This document shows, in pieces, positions 1 through 8,928 of a stretch of 36,109 bases of DNA; positions within the stretch are counted from its first letter, which is position 1; each line of letters starts with the position of its first letter. A program made the translations under genes and the position numbers. The stretch is from the NCBI GenBank assembly GCA_030597375.1, contig JAUVRX010000005.1, positions 1 through 36,109 on the forward strand. The letters run 5' to 3'. The notes beneath the pieces are model-generated. The model was not told the DNA's origin and searched no databases. It was given only the letters and a program-made list of their open reading frames with translations. This stretch comes from Acidobacteriota bacterium (lineage in GTDB: Bacteria > Acidobacteriota > Thermoanaerobaculia > Multivoradales > JAHEKO01).

Positions 1-1313
1 AGAGAAAGATCGCCATAGGCCGTCAGAGCCAAAGAGCGGGGAATGGGTGTCGCCGTCATCACCAGCATGTCGGCTCGCTGCCCCTTGCTCTGCAGCGTCT
101 GGCGCTGGGCTACCCCAAACCTGTGCTGCTCATCGACCACCACGAGACCGAGCCGGTCGAAGGCAACCCCTTCCTGAATCAGGGCATGGGTACCAACCGC
201 CAATTGAATTCTTCCAGCCCCCAGAGCGCTGCGGACTTCCTCGGATCGACCACCTGAGCCCGTCACCGGAGCCAACCTGACGCGAGGCCCGAGGAGGCGC
301 TTCAAGGTCCTGAAGTGCTGCGCCGCCAGGAGCTCGGTCGGAGCCATGAAGGCTCCCTGCAGGCCGTTCTCCATGGCCGCGACCAGTGCCAAGGCCGCGA
401 CGATCGTCTTGCCGCTGCCGACATCGCCCTGCAAGAGACGAAGCATGGGATAGGGACTCTCCAGGTCGGCCACGATCTGCTCGACGACGCGTTGCTGAGC
501 TGCAGTCAGTCGGAAGGGTAGAACCGCCTGCATCACCTGCCGAAGGGACTGTCCGATCCTGTATGTGTGACCTTTCTGATCTCGGGTCTCGTAGGTCCGC
601 AACAGGCCGAGCTCGATTTGAAGCTCCAGAAACTCCCCATAGATCAACCTCTGGTGAGCCCCACTTCGCCGTTCGTTGAGGAGGCCGACATCGGCGGCGT
701 CTCCGGGCTGGTGGAGCTCCGCCAACGCCTCTCCCCACTTGGCGAGGCCGTAGCGCTGCCTCAGTCGGAGAGGCAGCTCATCCTCCAGACTTCTCAACGG
801 TAACTCGTTCAAGAGCGTGCGAAAAAGACGCCGCAGAAGAGCTGGACCGAGACCGCCCACCGAGCTGTACACTGCGACGATACGCCCACCGAGCAGGGCC
901 TGACTCGCCGGCTCCAAGCTGGCGTTGGCCATCTCGAGGTGAGACCCCTGGCGACGTACGCGACCGTGAAGAAGATACTCTTCCCCATCCTTCGCCTGCT
1001 GCATCAGGTAGGGTCGATTGAACCACGTCGCAGGCAGTCTGCCGGTGTCGTCCTCCAACCAACCCTTGACCATAGAGAGGCCTCGACGCCGAATACGGAT
1101 CTTTCTCAGACCGCCCAATCTGGCTGTCAGTGAGTACATCCCCTCCTCATCGACATCGGCGATCGAGGTCAGACGGCGACGGTCTTCGTAGCGAAAGGGC
1201 AGGTGATAGAGGAGATCCCGCGCCGTTCGGAAACCTGCCGCGGCCAGTGATCGGGCTCGAACTGGCCCGATGCCACGCAGTTCGGTCAGACGACTGTCAA
1301 GATCCAGGGACAT
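1..1313 (-). CDS. recG: ATP-dependent DNA helicase RecG, 3' part truncated by the window edge
   Basis: Minus-strand translation from ATG at 1313: MSLDLDSRLTELRGIGPVRARSLAAAGFRTARDLLYHLPFRYEDRRRLT (RecG wedge start). Walker A region near 395-440 reads PMLRLLQGDVGSGKT. The frame has no stop inside the window, so it is absent from the ORF track. It is open upstream of 1313, so the exact start is uncertain. Confidence 0.93.
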   Translation of the reverse strand, partial: MSLDLDSRLTELRGIGPVRARSLAAAGFRTARDLLYHLPFRYEDRRRLTSIADVDEEGMYSLTARLGGLRKIRIRRRGLSMVKGWLEDDTGRLPATWFNRPYLMQQAKDGEEYLLHGRVRRQGSHLEMANASLEPASQALLGGRIVAVYSSVGGLGPALLRRLFRTLLNELPLRSLEDELPLRLRQRYGLAKWGEALAELHQPGDAADVGLLNERRSGAHQRLIYGEFLELQIELGLLRTYETRDQKGHTYRIGQSLRQVMQAVLPFRLTAAQQRVVEQIVADLESPYPMLRLLQGDVGSGKTIVAALALVAAMENGLQGAFMAPTELLAAQHFRTLKRLLGPRVRLAPVTGSGGRSEEVRSALGAGRIQLAVGTHALIQEGVAFDRLGLVVVDEQHRFGVAQRQTLQSKGQRADMLVMTATPIPRSLALTAYGDLS

Positions 1314-1418
1314 CGATGCCTGAAGCCAGGGTCGCCTGATTCGCGGGGTCTGTTCTGGCCTGGGGATGTTCGGCCTCTGCCGCTCTGATGTCGTGCCGAG
1401 TCTCTGTCGAGATGCCGC

Positions 1419-2198
1419 TCAATCGCACGAGAAGGAAAGCTCCACGAGGCCGAAGCGCACCTGGTCGCCCGCTTTCACCTCTACTGGAACGCCGGTGCGA
1501 ATTCGCTTGCCGTTGAGGAATGTCCCGTTGGTGGCCCCGATGTCCTCTACCAACATGTAGCCTTGCCCCTCCCTGTACATCTTGGCGTGTCTGCGGCTAC
1601 TGGAGCGCTCCGGATCCACAGCGGTCAGGTCCAGCTCCGGGCTTATGCCGGTTACCGGATCCTGCCGACCGATGGTCATCGAGCCGCTCACGGGAAGGTG
1701 GAATACCGAACCGCTTTCGGCATGGCCAAGACTGCCCGGACCAGGTTCCACTTCGACCACCTGAGGCCTCAGCTTGGTGGCCAGATCCAGGCGTTCTTCC
1801 TCCGAATCGAGCACCTCCCGTAGCAGCTCGTCCGTAGTGCGCACCCGTCGAGAGAGCTTGCGCATGATGCGGACACCAATCTCCGGATTCGCTCGCAACA
1901 TCGAATCGAAAGTGGCACTGTCGATGACGATGAGCCGCGCTGAGGTCGACGCTCTCGCACAGGCGTTGCGCGGCAGCTCCTCCAGGATCGACATCTCGCC
2001 AAAGAAGTCGCCTTTCTCGAGTATTGCCAGATGGCGTTCTCGATCGGCAACAACCTGAAAAATCTCCACCTGCCCCTGCTGGATGATGAACATCTCAGTG
2101 CCGAGCTCGCCCTCCCGGAAGACGTACTGCCCGGCAGCGACTTCGAGGGTTCGATCGGCGGATGGCCCGTGACTACTGACGACGATTTCAGGACTCAT
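1419..2198 (-). CDS. Cyclic nucleotide-binding domain plus FHA domain protein
   Basis: 259 aa. N-terminal cNMP-type beta-roll (GQYVFREGELGTEMFIIQQGQVEIFQ...LEKGDFFGEMSILEELPRNACARA). C-terminal FHA (MTIGRQ...SSSRRHAKMYREGQGYMLVEDIGATNGTFLNGKRI). Confidence 0.9.
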   Translation of the reverse strand: MSPEIVVSSHGPSADRTLEVAAGQYVFREGELGTEMFIIQQGQVEIFQVVADRERHLAILEKGDFFGEMSILEELPRNACARASTSARLIVIDSATFDSMLRANPEIGVRIMRKLSRRVRTTDELLREVLDSEEERLDLATKLRPQVVEVEPGPGSLGHAESGSVFHLPVSGSMTIGRQDPVTGISPELDLTAVDPERSSSRRHAKMYREGQGYMLVEDIGATNGTFLNGKRIRTGVPVEVKAGDQVRFGLVELSFSCD

Positions 2199-2294
2199 AG
2201 AAGGTCACCATCACTTCTTTCGACATCGAGAAGAGATATCTCATCAACAGGACCCTACAGCGCCGGCACTGGTAGGGGCTCGAAGAGAAAACCC

Positions 2295-2707
<413 letters not shown>

Positions 2708-2782
2708 CGCAATCTCTATTCTACAGTGCAATCTCCGGGGGACCGCCTCAGGAACGAATCGTCCGAGGGTGCTGTCGAAACC

Positions 2783-4339
2783 TCAGTCCTTCGAGCCCCT
2801 ACCCAGAAGTGAGCGCAAGACCTGCGAGAAGCTCTTCTTGCCACTCCGTTTCGCTGCCGATCCCAGGCGATCCAACGACTCCTTTGCGGCAATGACTTCA
2901 GGCCCCAGTTCGAGTGCCGCTCGATACTCCTCCTGGGCGCGATTCAGCTCGCCTTTTCGTTCGAGCAACTGGCCGAGACGCAGCCGTAGGGATCCGTCCC
3001 CAGGCTTCGATTCGACAGCGCGAACCATATTCTGAACTGCCCGGTCCAGCCACCGCGGATTGTACGATTCACACTCTGCGAGCAAGGCAAGGTACTCACT
3101 GGCCGGATCGATCTTGACGGCCTGCTCGAGAAGTTGGATCGCGGGATGAAACTCCTGGCGATCGGCCAAGCCCCTCGCCAACTGGAAATTTCGTTGCGCC
3201 ACCGATTTCTTCTCAGCCTGGCGCTCCTCGGCAGAGGCAGAGTCTGTCTCGCTGTTCTTCAAGGGGCCGACCGTTCGGAGATACTCGGCCCGGCGCTCGG
3301 AGTCACTCAGTGTGAAGTAGGCCTCGGTGGCGCGCTCGAGCAGGAGCCCGAGAGCCCCTTCCCCACCCGCCAGCGCCAACCGTTCAGCATGAATCGGGTG
3401 CACCATCCGGCCCAACTCCGTGAATGCCCGGTGAACCTCTTCGACGCTGCTCTCAGGGCCGACCGCGAGAAGCTCGAAAAAAGTCATGTCCCCCATCCTC
3501 CCGAGGAGGTTCCCCAGTAACTCCCTGTGCTCCGGTGTCGACAGCGTCACAGGATCTTGCTCGAGGCTCTTGGCGATGCGCTCCGACAGGCGCTGGACCA
3601 ATTCCGAGCCGAACGAGATCGATCCCGAACTGCCGACCGGAGCGGACTCCCCGCGGATCAGACCCGCGGCAAGGAGTCGGCAGAGATTCTCCAGGATCTC
3701 TCGCCTCTCCACATTCAGCTGCTGAATGAGGTCGCCAACAGCCAGGGGCCTCTCGAGGCCCGACAGCAGGAATGCCTCCTCTGGATCCAGATCGAATCTG
3801 TGAGACTCCGAGTCGTCCACCGATGAAGCCACCAGGCGCGAAAGCTCACCCCCCATCTGACGGAGCAGACCCCTCTCATCCTCGCCTCGTACCGCCGCTT
3901 CCATGACCAGTCGGCCGGTCGGGAGCGGGCCGATCAGATCCAATCGAATCTGGCCGGCGCCATCGACGAAGTGACAGGATTCTCTGGCGCAGGGATGGAG
4001 AAGATCGGTCAATTCGGCGATCAGACGTCTGGTGGCCAAGCGTGCTTCGACGGCCTGTTGGCGGACAGGCCCCGATCCCGAAGTCTCAACGGCACGTTGC
4101 TTCCCCTCCACCCTGCCCCCCGCCTGACGCTGAATCGCCCTCTGCGAATCGGCCCAGGCCGTGGCTGCCGCCTCGAAGGGATGCTCCGGAGAGAGATAGA
4201 GGTCGCCACCTACGAAGAACAACTGGCCGCGAATATCTGCCGAATCCAGACCCAGCCGACCGGTCCACCCCTCCAGACAGGCTCTCCGAATCGCATCGAA
4301 GAAGCGGATCTCTGACGGCTCTCTAGGCTCGGTCGACAT
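2783..4339 (-). CDS. DUF4388 (PatA-like N-terminal)-type protein with degenerate J-domain-like segment and C-terminal TPR
   Basis: 518 aa. N-terminus EIRFFDAIRRACLEGWTGRLGLDSADIRGQLFFVGGDLYLSPEHP resembles DUF4388. Middle MTFFELLAVGPESSVEEVHRAFTELGRMVHPIHAE...ATEAYFTLSDSERRAEYL resembles a J-domain. The C-terminus has TPR-like repeats. Confidence 0.75.
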   Translation of the reverse strand: MSTEPREPSEIRFFDAIRRACLEGWTGRLGLDSADIRGQLFFVGGDLYLSPEHPFEAAATAWADSQRAIQRQAGGRVEGKQRAVETSGSGPVRQQAVEARLATRRLIAELTDLLHPCARESCHFVDGAGQIRLDLIGPLPTGRLVMEAAVRGEDERGLLRQMGGELSRLVASSVDDSESHRFDLDPEEAFLLSGLERPLAVGDLIQQLNVERREILENLCRLLAAGLIRGESAPVGSSGSISFGSELVQRLSERIAKSLEQDPVTLSTPEHRELLGNLLGRMGDMTFFELLAVGPESSVEEVHRAFTELGRMVHPIHAERLALAGGEGALGLLLERATEAYFTLSDSERRAEYLRTVGPLKNSETDSASAEERQAEKKSVAQRNFQLARGLADRQEFHPAIQLLEQAVKIDPASEYLALLAECESYNPRWLDRAVQNMVRAVESKPGDGSLRLRLGQLLERKGELNRAQEEYRAALELGPEVIAAKESLDRLGSAAKRSGKKSFSQVLRSLLGRGSKD

Positions 4340-4402
4340 AACTTGTCCGGGACTTGCGTGATCTGATTCTACCGAATGGTTGCAGCCCTTTCTGTGAACT
4401 GA

Positions 4403-6217
4403 TCAACCTTCGCTTCGCCCCGTCTCGTCGCTCAATTGGTCGAAGACTCTACCTCCCAACACAGGCCCGAGAGCTTTCACCAACTCATCCCGTGGAGCCG
4501 TTCTCAGCTGCCCGACGCTGCCAAACTGTCGAAGTAGCAGCTTGCGTCGCCTTGGCCCGATGCCGGGGATTCCATCCAATTCACTCGCCAGACTTGTCTT
4601 CGAGCGGCGTTTTCGATGCCGAGAGAGTGCGAACCTGTGAGCCTCATCGCGCAGCTGCTGGAGGAGCCGCAGGCCGGCATCGCGACGGGGGAGCCGCACC
4701 GCCTCCGGCCGATCCGGCAGGTACAGTTCCTCGTTCACCTTGGCCAGCGCCACGACCGAAGTCTCTTCGACCCCCAACTCCACAAGAGCGCTCAGAGCCG
4801 CGTTGAGTTGTCCGCGCCCTCCGTCGATGAGTATCAGATCCGGCATCGCGCCCAATTCGTCGAGCCTCCTACGGTAGCGCCGCTCCACGGCCTGCCGAAT
4901 CGACGCCAGGTCATCGGCTTTCTCTTGGTTCCTGATGTTGAAGCTCCGATACTCCGATTTCTTCATTCGCCCCTGCTCCCACACTACCAACGATGCCACC
5001 GTCTCGCTGCCGTGGAGCGTTGCCACATCGAAGCCCTCGATTCGTAGCGGCACTTCTGGCAGCCCCAGGTGCTCCTGCAGGGCCTGCGCTGCCCTCTGAC
5101 CTCCGCCCGAGTCGGTTCGAAACCTCCGCCGATGCGCCAAAGCCGCGTTCTTCTGGGCCAGGGCCACACGCTGCGCCTTCGGCCCCCGCGACGGTAGCCT
5201 GATGTAGACCCGTTCGCCCTTTCTCTCGCTCAGCCACTCGGCCAGCGTTCCCTGTCCTTCGATTGGAAAAGGCAAGTGAATCTCGCGCGGGATGAACGTC
5301 GTTCGTTGGTAGATCTGGGGAAGCATCTCCGACAGCACCAGCTCCTTCGAAACCTCTTGCCTACCCTCCCAGAACAGTTCTCGGCGATCGAGGACCTGTC
5401 CGCCTCTCATCACCAAGGCGCAGATCGCAGCATCGCCCCCCGTTGCTTGGACTCCGTAGACATCGACGTCCTCTCCGCGTACGGAAGAGAGCTTTTGCTG
5501 CTGCGTCACCGATTCGATCCCGTGAATCAGATCGCGGATCTGTGCTGCTCGTTCGAATTGCAGGGAATCTGCCTGTGCGGCCATTTCCTGCCGCAAGGTC
5601 TTCAGCAGCTCGTCATTCCTACCAGCCAGGAACAGCCTCGCTGCAACCACCGCTTGATCGTAGGCCGCTTTTGTGGTCAATCCATCCACGCAAGGACCCA
5701 GGCATCGTCGCATGTCGTGGTAGAGGCAGGGCCTGGGTAAGGAGCCATCGATATCGATCCGACAGACCCTGATCTCGAAGAGCTTCTGCACCAGCTTGAT
5801 CGCGCGCCGCGCCAGGCCACCGGGCAGGTAGGGCCCGAAATACTCGGCCCCGTCCCGTCGGATCCGACGGGTAAAGGCCACCCTCGGATAGTCTTCGAGC
5901 GTCAACTTCACATAGGGGTAGGTCTTGTCGTCGCGCAGGAGAATGTTGTAGCGCGGTCGCCTGTTCTTGATCCAGTTGTTCTCCAGGAGGAGGGCCTCTG
6001 CTGCCGTGTCGGTCACGACAACCTCCACGTCGACCGCCTCACGGAGCATGGCCCCGATACGCGCCTCATGCTGGCCAGACAGATAGGTGGCCGTACGCTT
6101 GCGCAGCGAGCTGGCCTTGCCGACATAGAGCGGACGTGCCTCGGCATCCTGAAAGATGTAGATGCCAGGTCGGTCCGGGAGCTGCCGAATCCGCTGCGCT
6201 AGAGCGGAGCTCACCAT
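4403..6217 (-). CDS. uvrC: UvrABC system protein C
   Basis: 604 aa. GIY-YIG start (RPGIYIFQDAEARPLYVGKASSLRKR), UVR motif, RNase H-like LILIDGGRGQLNAAL, C-terminal HhH (LDGIPGIGPRRRKLLLRQFGSV). Confidence 0.97.
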   Translation of the reverse strand: MVSSALAQRIRQLPDRPGIYIFQDAEARPLYVGKASSLRKRTATYLSGQHEARIGAMLREAVDVEVVVTDTAAEALLLENNWIKNRRPRYNILLRDDKTYPYVKLTLEDYPRVAFTRRIRRDGAEYFGPYLPGGLARRAIKLVQKLFEIRVCRIDIDGSLPRPCLYHDMRRCLGPCVDGLTTKAAYDQAVVAARLFLAGRNDELLKTLRQEMAAQADSLQFERAAQIRDLIHGIESVTQQQKLSSVRGEDVDVYGVQATGGDAAICALVMRGGQVLDRRELFWEGRQEVSKELVLSEMLPQIYQRTTFIPREIHLPFPIEGQGTLAEWLSERKGERVYIRLPSRGPKAQRVALAQKNAALAHRRRFRTDSGGGQRAAQALQEHLGLPEVPLRIEGFDVATLHGSETVASLVVWEQGRMKKSEYRSFNIRNQEKADDLASIRQAVERRYRRRLDELGAMPDLILIDGGRGQLNAALSALVELGVEETSVVALAKVNEELYLPDRPEAVRLPRRDAGLRLLQQLRDEAHRFALSRHRKRRSKTSLASELDGIPGIGPRRRKLLLRQFGSVGQLRTAPRDELVKALGPVLGGRVFDQLSDETGRSEG

Positions 6218-6240
6218 GGTCTCAAGCGAACCACCATTCG

Positions 6241-8232
6241 TCAGGCACTGTAGATCTGGAGCTCCTTGAGCTCACGGAGCTCATCACGAAGGGCAGCAGC
6301 CTCCTCGAACTCGAGGTCTTTGGCGGCCGACTTCATTCGTTTCTCCAGGCTCGCGATCTGCTGACTCAAGGGAAGACCCGAGCGCTCGGCCACGCTCGAG
6401 GGTAGTCGGTCGCCGAGGGAGAAGTAGTCCAGATTGCTCATGGTGACTAGCGGACTGTGGATGTCCTTCAACACGCTCCGAGGTTCGATTCCATTCTCCT
6501 CGTTATAGGCCCTCTGCAGTACCCGGCGGCGTTCGGTTTCGGTCATCGCCCGGCGCATGGAGTCGGTGATCCTGTCGCCATAGAACAGCACCCTGCCGTC
6601 GAGGTTTCTCGCAGCCCGTCCAGCGGTCTGGATCAGGGAAGTCCCACTGCGCAGGAAACCCTCTTTGTCGGCGTCCAACACCGCCACCAGAGCCACCTCG
6701 GGCAGATCCAGACCCTCACGCAAGAGGTTGATGCCCACCAGAACATCGAAGACTCCGCGGCGTAGATCCGTCACGATCTCGACTCTCTCCAGAGTTTCCA
6801 CATCACTGTGGAGGTAGCGCACCCGAACGCCCACCTCTAGCAGGTACTGTGTAAGCTCCTCGGCCATCCGCTTGGTGAGGGTCGTCACCAGGATCCTGTT
6901 GCTCGCCTCTACCACGCGGCGGATCTCAGCCAGCAGGTCATCGACCTGGCCGCTGGCAGGTCGCACCTCGATCTCGGGATCGAGCAGGCCAGTGGGACGA
7001 ACCACTTGTTCTGCAACTACGCCATGCGTGCGCTGCAGCTCCCAGTCGCCGGGTGTCGCCGACACATAGATCCTCTGATTCTCACGACCGTCGAACTCCT
7101 CGAATGTCAATGGGCGGTTATCCAGTGCACTTGGCAGCCGGAAGCCGTACTCGACAAGGGTCTCCTTTCGAGATCGATCACCGTGGTACATACCCCTTAC
7201 CTGCGGAATCGACTGATGGCTCTCGTCGATCATCAGGAGGCTATCGTCCGGCAGGTAGTCCAAGAGGGTTGGAGGCGCCTCTCCAGGCCTTCTGCCTGAC
7301 AGGTGCCGGGAGTAGTTCTCGATCCCATGGCAATAACCGATCTCGCGTAGCATCTCGAGATCGAAGCGGGTGCGCTGATCCAGCCGCTGTGCCTCGAGCA
7401 GTCTTTCCTGGGCTTCGAGCTCGGACAACCGCTCCCCGAGCTCGCGCTGAATCCCCTCGATAGCTTTCTCCAATTGGTCCCTGGGGGTCACATAGTGGGT
7501 CTTCGGAAAGATGCCGATCCGGTCCAGTTCCTCCGTAGAGTCGCCCCTGAGCAGGTCGAAACGTGAGATCTTCTCGATCTCGTCGCCGAAGTACTCCACC
7601 CGGTACCCCATCTCCTCGTAGGCCGGAAACACCTCGAGCACATCGCCTCGCGCCCTGAAACTGCCCGGGAAGAGGTCCATCGAGGTCCGCTCGTACTGCA
7701 TCTCGACCAGCTTTCGCATGGCCGACTCCATGCCGTCGTCCTCTCCAAGGGCGAAGAACTGAAGCATCCCGTGGAAGGTCTCCGGAGAACCGAGGCCGTA
7801 AATGCAAGACACGGAGGAGATGATCACGACATCGCGACGTTCAAACAGCACCTTCGTCGCCCTCAATCGCAATCGATCGATCTCTTCGTTGATACTCGTT
7901 TCCTTTTCGATGTAGGTGTTACTTTGAGGCACGTAGGCTTCTGGCTGATAGTAGTCGTAGTAGGAAACGAAATATTCCACGGAGTTGTGCGGGAAGAAGC
8001 TCCTGAATTCCTGATACAACTGAGCCGCCAGCGTCTTGTTGTGCGACAGGATCAGGGTAGGCCGATTGACCTCCTCGATGACCTTGGCCATCGTGAAGGT
8101 CTTCCCCGAGCCGGTAACACCGAGCAGGACCTGCTCCTTCAGACCGCTCTCGAGGCCTTCCACGAGCTGTCGAATGGCCTCCGGCTGGTGACCCTGGGGA
8201 ACCAGCGGGGATTCGAGGATGAACCTGTCCAT
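6241..8232 (-). CDS. uvrB: UvrABC system protein B
   Basis: 663 aa. [77 protein letters not shown]-terminal UVR motif ([24 protein letters not shown]). Confidence 0.98.
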   Translation of the reverse strand: MDRFILESPLVPQGHQPEAIRQLVEGLESGLKEQVLLGVTGSGKTFTMAKVIEEVNRPTLILSHNKTLAAQLYQEFRSFFPHNSVEYFVSYYDYYQPEAYVPQSNTYIEKETSINEEIDRLRLRATKVLFERRDVVIISSVSCIYGLGSPETFHGMLQFFALGEDDGMESAMRKLVEMQYERTSMDLFPGSFRARGDVLEVFPAYEEMGYRVEYFGDEIEKISRFDLLRGDSTEELDRIGIFPKTHYVTPRDQLEKAIEGIQRELGERLSELEAQERLLEAQRLDQRTRFDLEMLREIGYCHGIENYSRHLSGRRPGEAPPTLLDYLPDDSLLMIDESHQSIPQVRGMYHGDRSRKETLVEYGFRLPSALDNRPLTFEEFDGRENQRIYVSATPGDWELQRTHGVVAEQVVRPTGLLDPEIEVRPASGQVDDLLAEIRRVVEASNRILVTTLTKRMAEELTQYLLEVGVRVRYLHSDVETLERVEIVTDLRRGVFDVLVGINLLREGLDLPEVALVAVLDADKEGFLRSGTSLIQTAGRAARNLDGRVLFYGDRITDSMRRAMTETERRRVLQRAYNEENGIEPRSVLKDIHSPLVTMSNLDYFSLGDRLPSSVAERSGLPLSQQIASLEKRMKSAAKDLEFEEAAALRDELRELKELQIYSA

Positions 8233-8265
8233 ACGCAGGATTGTACAAAGCCGGGAAGAGCGGGC

Positions 8266-8787
8266 TCACTGATCCGGATTCGTTACCAGGCGTGATGCGT
8301 CAACTGCAGGCACCTCGACAAGGCCGGCCTCGGGTGGGTCGACGCCATGGCCAGCGCTCCTTCCCGAGACACGATCCAGAGCCTCGATCAGCTCCTGGAC
8401 CTCCTCACGGCTGAGCCTCTTGGGTTCGTCGCCGAGAGCATCTCGAAACATCCCCTGAAGATCTCGGAGACCTTCGGGGCTGACGCGATCCTCCTGTACG
8501 GTTTCGATTGCCGCGTCGAACGCTCTTGACAGCTCGGTTCTCTCTTGCTCGGTGATATTCGCTGGCAACGACTCCTCGATCTCCGCTTCCAGCTCACCCA
8601 TCATCCATCCAAAGATGTCCTTCGCTTTGAGAAGAAAGACCATCGAACCGATGCCGAGCAGAAGTATCAGGGCTCCACATCCGATAAGCGCACGGCGGGA
8701 TCCCCCGGCCCACCTGGGCCTCGGCCCCTGAGGGGAGAAGGGCTCCCCACCCATCTCTACCCGCCCCTGGTCTGATTGGCTCTGCAT
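8266..8787 (-). CDS. Hypothetical single-pass membrane protein
   Basis: 173 aa in the gap upstream of uvrB. One hydrophobic segment (ALIGCGALILLLGIGSMVFLL) followed by an acidic helical region. No family recognised. Confidence 0.6.
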   Translation of the reverse strand: MQSQSDQGRVEMGGEPFSPQGPRPRWAGGSRRALIGCGALILLLGIGSMVFLLKAKDIFGWMMGELEAEIEESLPANITEQERTELSRAFDAAIETVQEDRVSPEGLRDLQGMFRDALGDEPKRLSREEVQELIEALDRVSGRSAGHGVDPPEAGLVEVPAVDASRLVTNPDQ

Positions 8788-8928
8788 AGCTTCCCCTTGC
8801 CTTGCTGAGGTTGCGTGTCAGAGAGCATTCTAGTCAGCACTCCCGAGGCTCGCAAATAGGACGAGGCTCGACAGGAAACTGTCGAACCTCTCTGCGTCGA
8901 TTGGCTCGGCCGAATATAATCTGCAGCC

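Noticed and set aside
8232-8266. TTGTACAAT near the uvrB start as a LexA box
   Set aside because: Does not match known LexA box types (CTGT-N8-ACAG, GAAC-N4-GTTC) and is a short palindrome expected by chance.
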